A DNA stretch of 64,000 nucleotides from Owenia fusiformis (lineage: Eukaryota > Annelida > Polychaeta > Sabellida > Oweniidae): NCBI GenBank assembly GCA_903813345.2, contig CAIIXF020000012.1, forward strand, positions 35,102,572-35,166,571. Reading direction: 5' to 3'. The position numbers were made by a program, and so were the translations under genes. The notes under the pieces were generated by a model that did no database searches, had not been told where the DNA came from, and saw nothing but the letters and a program-made list of their open reading frames with translations. Of this stretch, positions 12,960 through 23,833 are shown one piece after another; the first letter of the stretch is position 1, and every line of letters starts with the position of its first letter.

Positions 12960-13288
12960 CTGCCTAAATTGGCGTGTTCTGAATTTAAGAGAAGGCGTAG
13001 AGGTAAAATGCAGCCACTGCTAGTGAGAGGTCCCAAAACTAAAGTCCCAAAATGATGGAATGACTTCCTTTCAAATAGCAAAAACAAAATTCAGGAAGGA
13101 CAAATATGCAAAAAAATCAGAACACGCCAATTTACTTTGTCTGTCAGGAGAAGTGCTTCGAATTCTTACTCACAAGTGATGGGTCACATGTTGTTAGTGA
13201 GGAGGTCCTAGACCTAAGGTACAACCATGATGAAGCTGACACAAAATAATTCTCCATGCTTTATATGCATCAAGGCAGGTGGGGGGCT

Positions 13289-13426
13289 GAGGCCCAGACC
13301 ATACTTGTCAGATCTCAAGACACAGACGTTCTCATACTCCTGCTTATTTACAGCAAACACCTACTTCTCAAAGTACTGTTTGACACTGGAGTTTCAAACA
13401 AGAGGCGCCTCATTGATATGATGTGA
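13289..13426 (+). pseudogene. Mirror copy of the PIN/XPG-like fragment, right arm
   Basis: This is the inverted counterpart of 12642-12959. The reading frame runs from EAQTILVRSQDTDVLILLL to RRLIDMM and then meets TGA at 13424-13426. The Pro in the SPDTD motif is Gln here. The remaining homology continues with gaps to about 13575 but out of frame. It is clearly non-functional. Confidence 0.55.
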
Positions 13427-14407
13427 AGTAAGGTGCTGCAGGTTTGGGTAGATCCAATCACAGCCACCCTGATTCGTATCCACTGGTGATACCACCAGGG
13501 AAAAATAAACCCTCTGAAACAGCTGATCAAGAGGAAGGACATGCATGCAATCTTTCAAGAACTTGAAAATCTATAGTTCTTGACCAAAGGTATCTTCAAA
13601 AACTCGAAAGATTTGTGTGCATCGTGTACGGGTAAAAGAAAAAAAACAGACATCAGTCATGTACGATACATACATTTTGCCAACATATTTCAACCTCAAA
13701 CCTCTATCAACAGCTATGATGGGATAGACATCAGTCTCTTCCTCCATGCAGGTCATCCCTTGTTCAACATTGTAAAAGATGTAACTACCAAGGTTACATA
13801 TAGAAGCAGTCTCACAAAGCCCAAATGAAGAATCAGATGACGAAATTGATGATGATATATGACAGATAATGAAGTCAACAGTTTCATAGATGAAATCTTT
13901 TCAGGTGATGTTGATAACTAACAATGTTCAACTGCTTGAAGCAAATGTTGAGGTGAATACTCAAGCAAATTGTAATGGTGAAGTTATTCAAAAACATATT
14001 GGTCGAATATATAAATCATTATTGAATGTTGTCAAGCATATTGACTGGATGTTGTCAATTGAATGTTTAGTTATTTAGGTATTGATTATGTATATCCTAA
14101 AGCATACAGATTTAATGCTTATAGTTTTATGCTTAGAAACTAAATTACAAACAAAAAAGAAACGATTACTTCATGGATATCAAACCTAAGTGCATCTGAG
14201 GATTAAATGCAAAAACTGAAATCAATAAAACTAGCTGGATAATATATTTCAATTATGTTAAATGAAAATAGGTGATTATTGCATAATATAAATATGTTTT
14301 TGTAATATTCTCAAAACTGATGACGATCCCAAAAAATATCTCTCTTGTAGTGTTCTGACAACCTTCTAAAACATATATTTTGATTTCTAAGATGTCTAAT
14401 AAATATA

Positions 14408-15482
14408 CGAGGGGTGATCCAAAAGTCTTGGACGCCCTGCTCTAACTTTGCTATTTTCTAATATAATTACATGAAACTTTCAGATAATAAAGATCAACAT
14501 CTTAACAACTTTGTTTCAACAGAAAATAATATATTTTAGCTACGTTTCTAAATATTTTTTTGATACCGGGTCCTTGCTACCCGGAATGGTATTTAAATAT
14601 AGGAAATCACGTCACAACTGTTATATTATGGCAAATACTTTAGGTGCAGGTGCGCAACCTAACACCAGTCATGATATTAGAGAATTTCCTATTTTCAGTC
14701 TGAGTGTCATCATCTTCACATATTAAGGCCTACTTTTCAACATATTTTCCTCAAATTTGAACACATTTTTCATACCGCTTTACCAATCAATGAAAGACAT
14801 TTATGAAACCGCCATTGCTTATGTGGACAAATGCTGCAGGAGTGCCACTCTTAACCTCATCCAATGAGTAAAAAACATTTTCTTTCAACCCTCCTTTCAA
14901 CTTGGAGAAAAGAAAGAAAATCACACGGAGCCATACCTAGACTGTATCGTGCATATGGAAGTTGCTCAAGGTCAATAATAGTGAAAATATATTGTAGTAT
15001 TCTCTTTTTCACTTTGATTTCTTTCATGCTCTGCATTTCAGTAGCCATCTTGGAACAAAAATGATACCAAAATGAGGGTTGATTGTCTGATGTTATTTTT
15101 TTAGAACTTGACATATACGGCCATTGTCATATGTGACATTATAATTAAAACAGAATTCATTGGTTGCCTAGTAACAAAGGAAGTAAACTAACATGGTTTA
15201 ACATTCAAAATTTAAGAAAATATAGTGGTCAAGACTCGCAAAACAAGTCAAATAGCGGCAACATTTAAGGCTGAAAGTTGCCATGTGCGATTACCGTTCC
15301 GGGTGGCAGGGTCACTATACTAATAACTATCGGGAAAACTACATAAACTATATCATTTCACCATGAAATTAATACACAAAGTAGTTAGGTTGTTGGTCTT
15401 TATTATTGAAAAGTTTAAAGTAATTTTATCAAAAACCAACAAAATTAGAGCAGGGCGTCCAAGACTTTTGGATCACCCCTCG
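14408..15482. mobile_element. Mariner-like element inside the right palindrome arm
   Basis: Terminal inverted repeats of at least 38 bp are exact: both ends start CGAGGGGTGATCCAAAAGTC and run to GCTCTAA. TA dinucleotides flank both ends (14406-14407 and 15483-15484). The left palindrome arm near 12003-12025 preserves the uninterrupted target with a single TA, a built-in empty site. The interior has a decayed mariner transposase on the minus strand. Confidence 0.88.
14730..15114 (-). pseudogene. Mariner transposase C-terminal remnant
   Basis: Minus-strand translation gives YARYSLGMAPCDFLSFLQ followed by VERRVERKCF. This matches the family signature around the third catalytic Asp (YSPDLAPCDFxLF). 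Further homology to the family C-terminus continues toward about 14760 with stop codons and frame breaks. The first two catalytic acids are not found, so this is dead coding sequence. Confidence 0.65.
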
Positions 15483-16491
15483 TACTATTATCATTAGCTA
15501 CATCCTCAAAAGTGTTAAGTCTTCAATTATATGTATAATATGCAGAGTATGATGAGTATAATCAACAAAAGAAATTTTGGAATGGAGACTGAAATATAGC
15601 TATTTTTGCAAATGGAATGGGGGGGGGGTATTTATCCCTGGATGGCGATGATGAATTTTCAATATCGAACAATTCTTATGTTATTATCTTAGCTTATATA
15701 GTCAAATTATTTTCTAAAGCCTAAAAATATTTAATAAATATGTCATTGGGTCATGTGATTTTTACTTCATGGCGATATTCCGGAAATGCTGAAATTGAAT
15801 CTTGAAAATACCTTAATTATTAGTTATAGAATGGATAAATCTCAATTATATGTCTGTTATGCACAGTATGATGTGTATAATCACCATGAGAAATTTGGAA
15901 ATGTAGGATGTAATAGTTTCTGAAATATAGCTATTTGAGGAAGTTTCAGCTATAGACCTTTATATTCGAAATGGGGAGGGGGTGGGGTTTATTTGTACCT
16001 GGATGGCGATGAAGAATTATCAATATGGTACAATTCTTATGTTATTATTTTAACTTATATAGTCAAATTATTTTCTAAAGCCTAAAAACATTCAATAAAT
16101 ATGTCATTGGGTCATAATGTTATTTTCACTTCATGTCGACATTTAGAAAATGTTGAAATTGACCCTTGAAAATACCTGAATAATTATCTTTAGAATGGAT
16201 TAATCACCCGATTTGTATGATTTTTTCAAATTTTACTTTTTACATACCTGTTAATTACCCATGCCAAAAATGAAGATGATCAAATAAATACTTCTTTAGT
16301 TATCAGCATTTGTCATAGTACCCCCAAGAATTTGTCTTCAAGGGGGGTAAAACTAAAAAATGACAACTTTAGCACCAGAAATTGATGTTAGACTGAGTGG
16401 ATTCTAATGTAGGATGATGATATGGTTATGTTTAAGCAATAAAATTATCCACAGCTCCCGACCCCGACCAACCTTGCTATACAGCCCACTA

Positions 16492-17012
16492 CTATATCTA
16501 TTGGTGCTGCTCTTGGCAGAATTACCTGTAATTTATGATAGAATTAATGTAGAACCTTGTTTATATTGAATATTTGTATTAATTGATTGTAATGCTGCTA
16601 AACCTGAAATAAAAATCAATTAAAATAAATTGACGATGTGTATAATTTTCAGAATATTTTTATGACTGGTTTAAGAGAAATTCGTGTTCAAAGGGTTCAC
16701 CATATCAATACCACTCCTTTAGTATTAACCTGGTAAAGTGTACTTATTCTTAACCTCGTTTTTCTTTTATACCAGATGAGCACTGCACCACGAGAGGGTT
16801 TAATCATATTCGACCATCAAAAGTGTCTCATGGGAAAAGGACAATATAAAACTAGAGGGAACACGCATATGATTTGTTTAACTGTGATAAAACGTCATTT
16901 TGATGAAAAAAAAGTAAAATTGAGGTTAGTTTGACATGTATGTGTTTTTCAGATCATTAGTCATTTCACAAAAAGCATTTGTATTGATTATTTATCTTTC
17001 AAGGTTTGCAAA
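16492..17012. other. 5' flank of SGNH copy C
   Basis: Positions 16735-17012 are homologous to the region upstream of copy B, including the GTGTTTTTCAG block, so the duplicated unit includes its promoter-proximal DNA. About 240 bases after the palindrome end have no recognised content. Confidence 0.5.
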
Positions 17013-20000
17013 ATGGATATACACCATCCATATAGAAAAGGATGCAAAGTTTTTGTTATTTTGTGCGTTACAGGTGCATTCTGTTCACTGTCTAATATAT
17101 TATATTTCGTTTATACAAGAAAAAGAGAGCAATCCGATTTTCCAGACATTGGGAAAAATGGACGAGACGAACTACCGAACCTGGGGAATCACAATATTCG
17201 TCTCTTTTATAATCAAACGTGGTTATCACTGTTAAGTCATGGCTACTGGAGGCCTAAGTATGTACCTTTAGATGATAAGGACATTGTAATAAGCAATTTA
17301 AAACGAATAAGGAAGAAAAAGATGATATTCTACAGTGACACTTCAACGTGTGGACACGGTAGTCTTGGTTATAGATCAATTTGTGATCCAAAAGACAAAA
17401 AAGGATGTTGCAAAGAAAGCACATGTCAAGATATTCCTTTGAAAAATTGTACATGTTCGACATGTTTTGACGAACGGTTGCGGATCTTTCCGGAGTTCCA
17501 CGAGTGGACACCGTATGATATTAACATGGGCAATAATGTACGAGGTGATCATATATGCGCTGGGTTACGGCTTTTAAATGTGTCATCAATGGTTACACTT
17601 GGCGATTCTTTAATAAGACAAGTAACTGAACGGATGTGGAGGCGAGTTTACAAAGGACCCGTGACACATTTACTATATGAGGACTCAAATAAAGGTAGTT
17701 TTACATAAATTATAGATTTAACAAGATTAGTGTATAACGGTTCTATTAAAGGGGAGCACCACCATGGTCACATGATCAGTCGTGTGGAGGTAAGCTCCCA
17801 GTTGAAATAAAAGCACTGTCTTCCTTTGGTTTATGTGAAAAGTAGCTAATACCCTCATGTATTGGTCAGTTTGTGTGTCACACGACTAATCCACACCATA
17901 TGCTTCATTCAACATATTTTATGCTATTAAGCTGCATATATATAAACTTTGCAGTAAACGTACTACTGGATGAACTAAGGTCATACATTATACTTACCCC
18001 TTGTAAATTGTAATTTATTGAATTCACAGTAAACCCGTCAATTTTTAAGAAAACAAAAAATATTGTTCTCATAGATCTATTATTTATGTTAAACTAACTA
18101 TGAACATATAAATATGAAATAATATGTTAGCTTGAAGTCATATATAAGATGAAAATATTTGTTCATGCATTTGCATTTTTCCAAAGGGAATATTCCCATG
18201 TAAGTAAATACAGGTGCAATATTTAATTTATATGTATATCTATGTCATCTGTCTATACATGCGCGTATAGTGATACATGTGAAGTGAACAAGATGGTTCT
18301 GGAAAGAAATGAGCGTGGCAGATTTGCTAAAAAGCCACATACACCACGAAAGCAAGACCAATTTGAAAGTAAGTTCATTATTCTCAAGGGTCCACTTCAA
18401 GCGATAGCTACATTGCTACGGGGTGGCCTATCATTCTGAGACAAATGTATTGTGATTTTCGATGCTAAAATATGATATCTTCATAATGTATCTTGAGCAG
18501 ATGGAAATACATTCCCATGAGATATTGTTTATATAGTCAAAAGTCATAACTATTTATTGAGTGTAATGAGACATGTCCTTCGCTAACTGATTTTGTTTGA
18601 GATAATTTTATGTGTGTCATTCATTAATCCTAATCCACCCTGTAGTCTGGTGTTTGTAGAGCATTGCACCTCGTACAACTTATTCTCACAAATATCAAAC
18701 CTCATTTACTCATTAATTTTTTGTGTGAATATGAAGAGTCCAAGCATTGCTTTATTATGTTTATTGTATAGCTATATTTAGCCTTGATATCCATGATTTT
18801 TTAAAACAAAATCTCACCGTTAGATTTCGAGCTATTAATGTTTACTCTTTTTTCTAATTGGAAAACAATGCAAGTAAGGTGGTGGGTTCCTTCAAGGGTA
18901 TGCTTATAATAGGGAAAATATTTCTTGCCATGTCCAGCAATGCTAAGTAAGGATAAATGTACGTATACTGTAGGGATGCTATTTTCTGTATAAGGATTCA
19001 ATTCAACTGCATTGTGTTGAGACAACGAATGTGCAAACAACCCACCCACATGTTTTTTTTCTGACATACTGTCCTGATTTTCAACCTCTTCCACCACTGT
19101 TTTTTCTATTTTTGTTGCATCGATATGTTGCGTTTTGACAGACAGCTAACCCTTTTTGAAAGGAATAAGTAATACCTTCAGTGGTTTTAAAAGGATCAAT
19201 TATGAATGACCAAAATTAAGCTTAAAGCAATGGATCGCATGAGTTTTCCGCTAGTCAAAAAGGATTAACTTATTCATTTAAAGGGGATAACTTATTATTT
19301 ATCATCCCTTTTAAGTGCTTTTCCTGGAGATTGTGCATTGGCCTGACACATGCACGTGTTTAAATCTTCAGTAAATAACCAAAATCCAATATATGACTTT
19401 CTCATATGACTAACAAAGATACAGCCATCTTTACCCCATGCAAGATATTGCCATCTTTCATCCTAAAAAGTCACACGTGCAAGATGAGATTTACTTGTGA
19501 CATCACTGGTCTATAAACATCAATCATCGATATAGAAGAATTATCAAAGCTCATCAAGAATGGACAATCTTGCACGGGTACTCATATAAGAACCTCTATG
19601 TTTCACACTGGAATAGCCTGTCAACGGTAAAGTCAGATACCGTTGTCACAAACGGTGGACATAACCGTCGCTTCGATTAGTTTTTCATGAAGAATATGTT
19701 TAATAGGGCGACTACATTAAATTTCTTTGGTACTGCAATCACTCAAAGTGTTTTCTACTGATCATATAGTAAAATATGTTCTACCATCGAAATAATTAAA
19801 GGCCTTACTTTACCGATCGGAATATGACACATTCATATGTGTCATATGTGTGGGTCAAATGTGACGATAAAGTCCCAGGAAACGAGGACCAAGTGATTAA
19901 AAAGTTGAAACAACGGTTATATCCGCCATTTGCGGCAATGCGTACAGTATCTGACTTATTACAGTTGTCAGGCTATTCCGGTGTGTGTTTGAAATCTGTT

Positions 20001-21578
20001 GCGATACTTTCCGTGCTCCATTACTTGATAAAACACATATACGCTCGGCTATACATATTGATTCTAATTTCATTACTCTTTACTTTTAGAACTTATTCAA
20101 AGTTGCCGACCAAATGCGACGAATTGGGGTTCCTATAAATGCTGGGAGAGGAGCTTCGTAGAAATATGCAATGGAATCAAGTTCTTCTATAACAAGGTGT
20201 ATCGTGTACCAAAAGGTAAATCAATCACTTTTTGCATGCAGATTTGTTAGTATATTTAAGTCACGACTAAAATTATTAATTACAATTATGAAATAGTATT
20301 TTAATCTATCCGTACTTTCTTAGTTACAAGGATAACAAACATTATGACTGTATAAAAATGAGCCAGAAGAATTGTTGGAGAATTGAGAGGTTAAGCTTTG
20401 CATATATAATCGAAACTGAACCTGTACGTATCACTCGACCATATACAAATTCATGTAGCCTTCTCCTATAAATAGCCGTTCAAATCCAGTGTTTGTTTAG
20501 ACTACACCATAGCGTGTAATGATTCTATAGTATGTCATTGATGCGGTTTTATAGCTGGTTTTCTAATTCATATTTTAAACGAGCTCGTTTCGTAAGATTT
20601 TTGGCGCTAAATCATGCATGACATACATCATCGTGTTCAGCAAGAATTCAACTGTGCATCGAAATCAAAATTGACAGCATAGTGTTCAATAGACACGAGT
20701 AAAATGGTTCCCGTTGACCCAACGTCAAATTTCAAAATCTCCCGTTCTAAACCCGAAACTCTGAAGCTGAAAGAGTATCTGAAGTAGACTAAGCGCGCAT
20801 AAACTATGAGCGCTCGATACATTCCTTTGTTAATTTTTGTACTTTGCGTTTACGGTTACGTTGTGAAAAACATCGTTAGCTTAACCTCTCCAGTATCCAA
20901 TTCAGATCGTTATAGCATTTAGCATTTAGTCTCAATACTACGCCATTTTAAAACATTTTTCCTCAATTCTCAACTTCGAATTTTGATGGATTAAATGAAA
21001 AATGGTATTCATTGCTTAAAGGTAAGATTCGTTTTCTTGATCAGGTTACTATTCTCCATTCATTACGACTTGATAGGCCATTAGATTGATATCCAGTAAG
21101 TTAATAGTCGACTTGAAAATATCCCATTAATTATGTACCATTATTTATTCCATTTGATCTTCAAGGTACACCTGAGGAATTTGCTTTATTAAGAACACTG
21201 AAGAAAGATCATCCGGGTCATATGCTGGTGTTTACAGACGTTGGGCTACACGACAATCTTAACACAAAAATAATATCAATGTACATGAAAAAACTGCTAG
21301 AGGAGACAAAAACCCTTGGTGATACAGACATACTGTATATGACACCATATATCCCAGGATTACAGAAATCCCCATCGTTTACTGGCCAAACTGAGAATAA
21401 AACAATTGAGTTTGCTAATTTCTTTCGTAGATTTACGAAAAATATGAATATATCATTTCTTGATGCTACTGAGCTTGTCAGGCCGCTCATAAGTGTAGAT
21501 GGCACACATTATACAAACGGCCTAAATGAAGCAATGGTAGACATTATATCAAACTATATTCTTAAGGCAGTCCTCTGA
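17013..21578 (+). CDS. SGNH/GDSL-like type II membrane esterase, copy C
   Basis: Exons 17013-17694, 20090-20215 and 21166-21578 have GT-AG borders and phase-1 introns, and join to 406 codons plus stop. The domain layout matches copy B: signal anchor near residues 11-34, Cys-rich lumenal part, GDSLIRQ, then DGTH in exon 3. Compared with B, exon 1 lacks one codon in the APNNLGN region, and the C-terminus ends ILKAVL instead of ILKAS. Exon 1 and its flank are very close to B, so the B-C split looks recent. The gene is twice as long as B (4.6 against 2.35 kb) because its introns carry at least three insertions (about 17753-18893, 19405-19985 and 20385-20890) absent from B. The reading frame is intact and probably functional. 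Confidence 0.82.
17753..18893. mobile_element. About 1.1-kb insertion in intron 1 of copy C
   Basis: Intron 1 of copies B and C aligns up to GGTTCTATTA (C ~17750) and resumes at AGGGTATGCTTATAATAG (C ~18895). The DNA between is absent from B (~7975). I did not identify terminal repeats. It contains a possible coding exon at 18293-18368, so it may be a transposon piece. Confidence 0.5.
18293..18368 (+). other. Possible first exon of an unknown (perhaps transposon) gene
   Basis: An ATG at 18293 opens 25 codons (MVLERNERGRFAKKPHTP, then RKQDQFE) followed by a good donor, AAA|GTAAGT, at 18369. The basic NERGRFAKK pattern resembles the starts of several invertebrate transposon-associated proteins, but this is a weak likeness. 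No second exon was located. Confidence 0.25.
19405..19985. mobile_element. About 580-bp insertion in intron 1 of copy C
   Basis: Copies B and C align across CCAAAATCCAA-ATATGAC, then C has about 580 extra bases before alignment resumes at TTTGAAATCTGTTG (B ~8566, C ~19988). The insert contains an open stretch (19824-19970) and inverted ACGGTAAAGTCAGATACCG-like words. The element class is not identified. Confidence 0.45.
20385..20890. mobile_element. Miniature element with 13-bp TIRs in intron 2 of copy C
   Basis: GAGAGGTTAAGCT at 20385-20397 is the exact reverse complement of AGCTTAACCTCTC at 20878-20890. The paralogous intron of copy B reads straight through (GTTGGAGAAT-ATCCAATTCAG near 8951-8971), giving an empty site. 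The element is about 506 bp with no transposase. Confidence 0.75.
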
Positions 21579-21875
21579 ACAATTCCATTATTTTCGCCTT
21601 CCAAAGCTCTACATGTACTATACAATCTTAATGAAATACAAAGTCGTGTATAATTTCTTTAAAACAGTGTTGCATATATTAAAATTATCATAGACATAAG
21701 TCTCGGGGCTTGTACTGTTATGATTGTCAGATTACCCATAATGAAATCAGAAATTAAATCGGAGGGACATTGTTTACAAACACTTTAATTGGATTCACGT
21801 TCTTTTTTTAAATGCTCACTCGACAACAACCTATGCTGTACATTTGCATTTGCCATCACTTTTGCCCCATACAGA

Positions 21876-22044
21876 GTAATTGGAATCAAGGCAAAAAATG
21901 TTGGTTCGTGCAAGAAAGTTGAGTCAAGAACCATAAAAACAAAAGTTTTGTAAGTTTTAGATAATTTAGAACAAGACTTTGATTTTTATTGTTCTTGACT
22001 CAGTTTCTTGCAAGAACTAACATTTTTGCCTTGAATCCAATTAC
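21876..22044. mobile_element. Hairpin-type miniature element
   Basis: The left arm (21876-21931, starting GTAATTGGAATCAAGGC) and right arm (about 21990-22044, ending CCTTGAATCCAATTAC) are reverse complements over about 54 bases at roughly 90 percent identity, around a ~58-base loop. No coding capacity. It lies just downstream of SGNH copy C and beside the LINE tail. Confidence 0.65.
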
Positions 22045-22079
22045 TTTTTTCCAAAGTGTTTGTCATTAAAGGTGGAATA

Positions 22080-23833
22080 AGTATTTTATTTATTTATTTA
22101 TTTATTCATTAATTTAAGTGTCACCTATCTAAGATAGCCAGCCCTATCTGGGCTTATGAGACACATTTTACATAAGTTACATAATAATAATACATAATAA
22201 TTTTAACAATACAAATATAAAATTAGTGCAGTTCAGCTCAACATCATTATTGATTTTGATTTTTAAATAAAACTCTTTTCCTTATATAGAATATTTTTTG
22301 CAAATACTTTCCAAAGCATTTAATATATTTTTTATTTTTAAAGATATCTTTAAAGGAATTGTCTTTGATTTCTTGAAGGAAAGATTTTCGAGCTTCTGAA
22401 TAATATGAACACTCAAATACAAAATGAGTTTCATTTTCAATTTCATTTGAGTTACAAATTTGGCACTGTCTTTGGTTTACTGGAGTTTTCGGTTGAGTAA
22501 ATCTCCCCGTTTCTATTGCTAAAGGAAGTATACCAGTTCTTAACTGAGCTATTAGAGAGCGTTCACCCCTTGTCAATGATGGTGTAAGTAAATACTGTTC
22601 TATTGGACAGTCATGTTTAAAAGTTAGGTAAGTCCTTAATTTGGGTTGTGATTCAATATCTGTACGTAATTTTTCTTGTAATTTTAATTTTAGTTTTCTC
22701 TTAACAATGCTGATATTAACATATTGTTTCTGGTTATAATGATCATTCATCCCTAACTCATTGAAAATTGATTTTATATCTGAACACCATCCATTATAGT
22801 CAATGTTAAATATTTTTTTGGTGAGTCTATTATTTTCCATGAATGTGAATCTATTCCATAGACGCACAATATCTAGTGTTCTAGTGTCTTTCGGGGTAAG
22901 CCAGCCAGAATCGCTATATAGAGCAGGAATTGAAGCATATCTATAAACGCCCATAAATGCACGTATGGCACGTTGGTGAATATAGTCACATTTTTGATAA
23001 GGTTTCGCTCCCCAAATACCAGCACTATAGTTCATAATAGGTAATACACATGTGTCATACAGTTTACTGAATGTCTGGAATGATAGTCCTTCATGTGATC
23101 TGAATTTAGAAATAAGACCACCAAGTCCTCTGCTTGCTGCTGAGCTCAGATGTTCTGCTGTAAATGTATAGTCTAATGTTTCGTTGAAGAAGCAACCCAG
23201 ATATTTGTAGCTTGACACTTTTTCGATTTCAGAATCATTGAAGACAAAATTATAGTTCGTTTTAGGCATGGGTTTCCTTCTGAAATGTACAATTTTAGTT
23301 TTTCTCATATTTATAGATATTCTCCACTGATTGCACCACATTTTAACAATATCGAGCAGCTTTTGTAGATCGGTTTCGCTTTCACAAATCAGAGCAATGT
23401 CATCTGCATATAATAAAACGTTTATAAGTTCATCACCATATTTTACGCCAATTTGACTAGAGATTATTGTCTTTGCTAGGTCATTTAGGAAGATATTACA
23501 CAAACAAAAAGAAAGATTATCTCCTTGTTTTAATCCAGCTGTAGAAGGGAACCAGTTTGTTGTTTTACCATTGAGATTTACTATGTTAGAAGTTCTACTA
23601 TACATTGTCCTTAAAGCTCTATACATACGGCCATCAATACCTGCCTTTATCAGTTGCATAAATAAACAGTCCCTGTCGATTTTATCAAAACATTTTTCTA
23701 CATCTATGAAGCATATAAATGTTGATTGTTTTAAATGTTTTCTGTGGCGTATAATTGTTGTCAATACATACAGATGATCAATACAGGCTCTAAGTTTTCT
23801 GAAGCCATTTTGCTCATCAGCTAGGAAGATCTA
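22080..23833 (-). mobile_element. 5'-truncated LINE (non-LTR retrotransposon)
   Basis: On the minus strand the element begins inside its reverse-transcriptase frame at about 23833 and ends at about 22080 in a (TAAA)n-type tail, seen on the plus strand as ATTTATTTATTTATTTATTC at about 22086-22110. A 5' truncation plus a 3' simple repeat tail is the usual product of target-primed reverse transcription. No first ORF or endonuclease domain remains. Confidence 0.85.
22247..23833 (-). pseudogene. LINE reverse transcriptase, C-terminal 5'-truncated ORF
   Basis: The open frame runs from IFLADEQNGFRK (after an in-frame TAG at about 23832) through 505 further residues from 23764 to the stop at 22247. 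RT motifs in order, numbered from 23764: a motif-A Asp in FIDVEKCFDKID (D21), GLKQGD at 77-82, and the catalytic YADD box at 119-122. A C-terminal Cys/His cluster, CxxC followed by HFVFEC (434-452), matches the zinc-knuckle-like end of many LINE RTs. The amino end of the RT and any endonuclease are missing, so it cannot mobilise itself. The long uninterrupted frame suggests a fairly recent insertion. Confidence 0.85.

Larger units (their letters stand above)
10974..16491. mobile_element. 5.5-kb palindromic (foldback) element between SGNH copies B and C
   Basis: The left arm 10974-12967 reads as the reverse complement of the right arm 13271-16491. Both outer ends read AGTGGGCTGTATAGCAAGG inward. 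Matching can be followed almost to the centre, where about 300 bp (12968-13270) separates the arms. The right arm is longer because it carries a mariner-like insertion (14408-15482) and about 200 extra bases near 13600-13810. Arms differ at scattered bases and small indels. Each arm carries the same decayed PIN/XPG-like coding fragment. The structure could be a foldback transposon, or an inverted duplication of an older element; no transposase is recognised. Confidence 0.8.

Noticed and set aside
19824-20138. 104-codon plus-strand frame covering intron 1 and exon 2 of SGNH copy C
   Set aside because: Exon 2 is read in another frame in all three copies, and the first half lies in an insertion absent from copy B.
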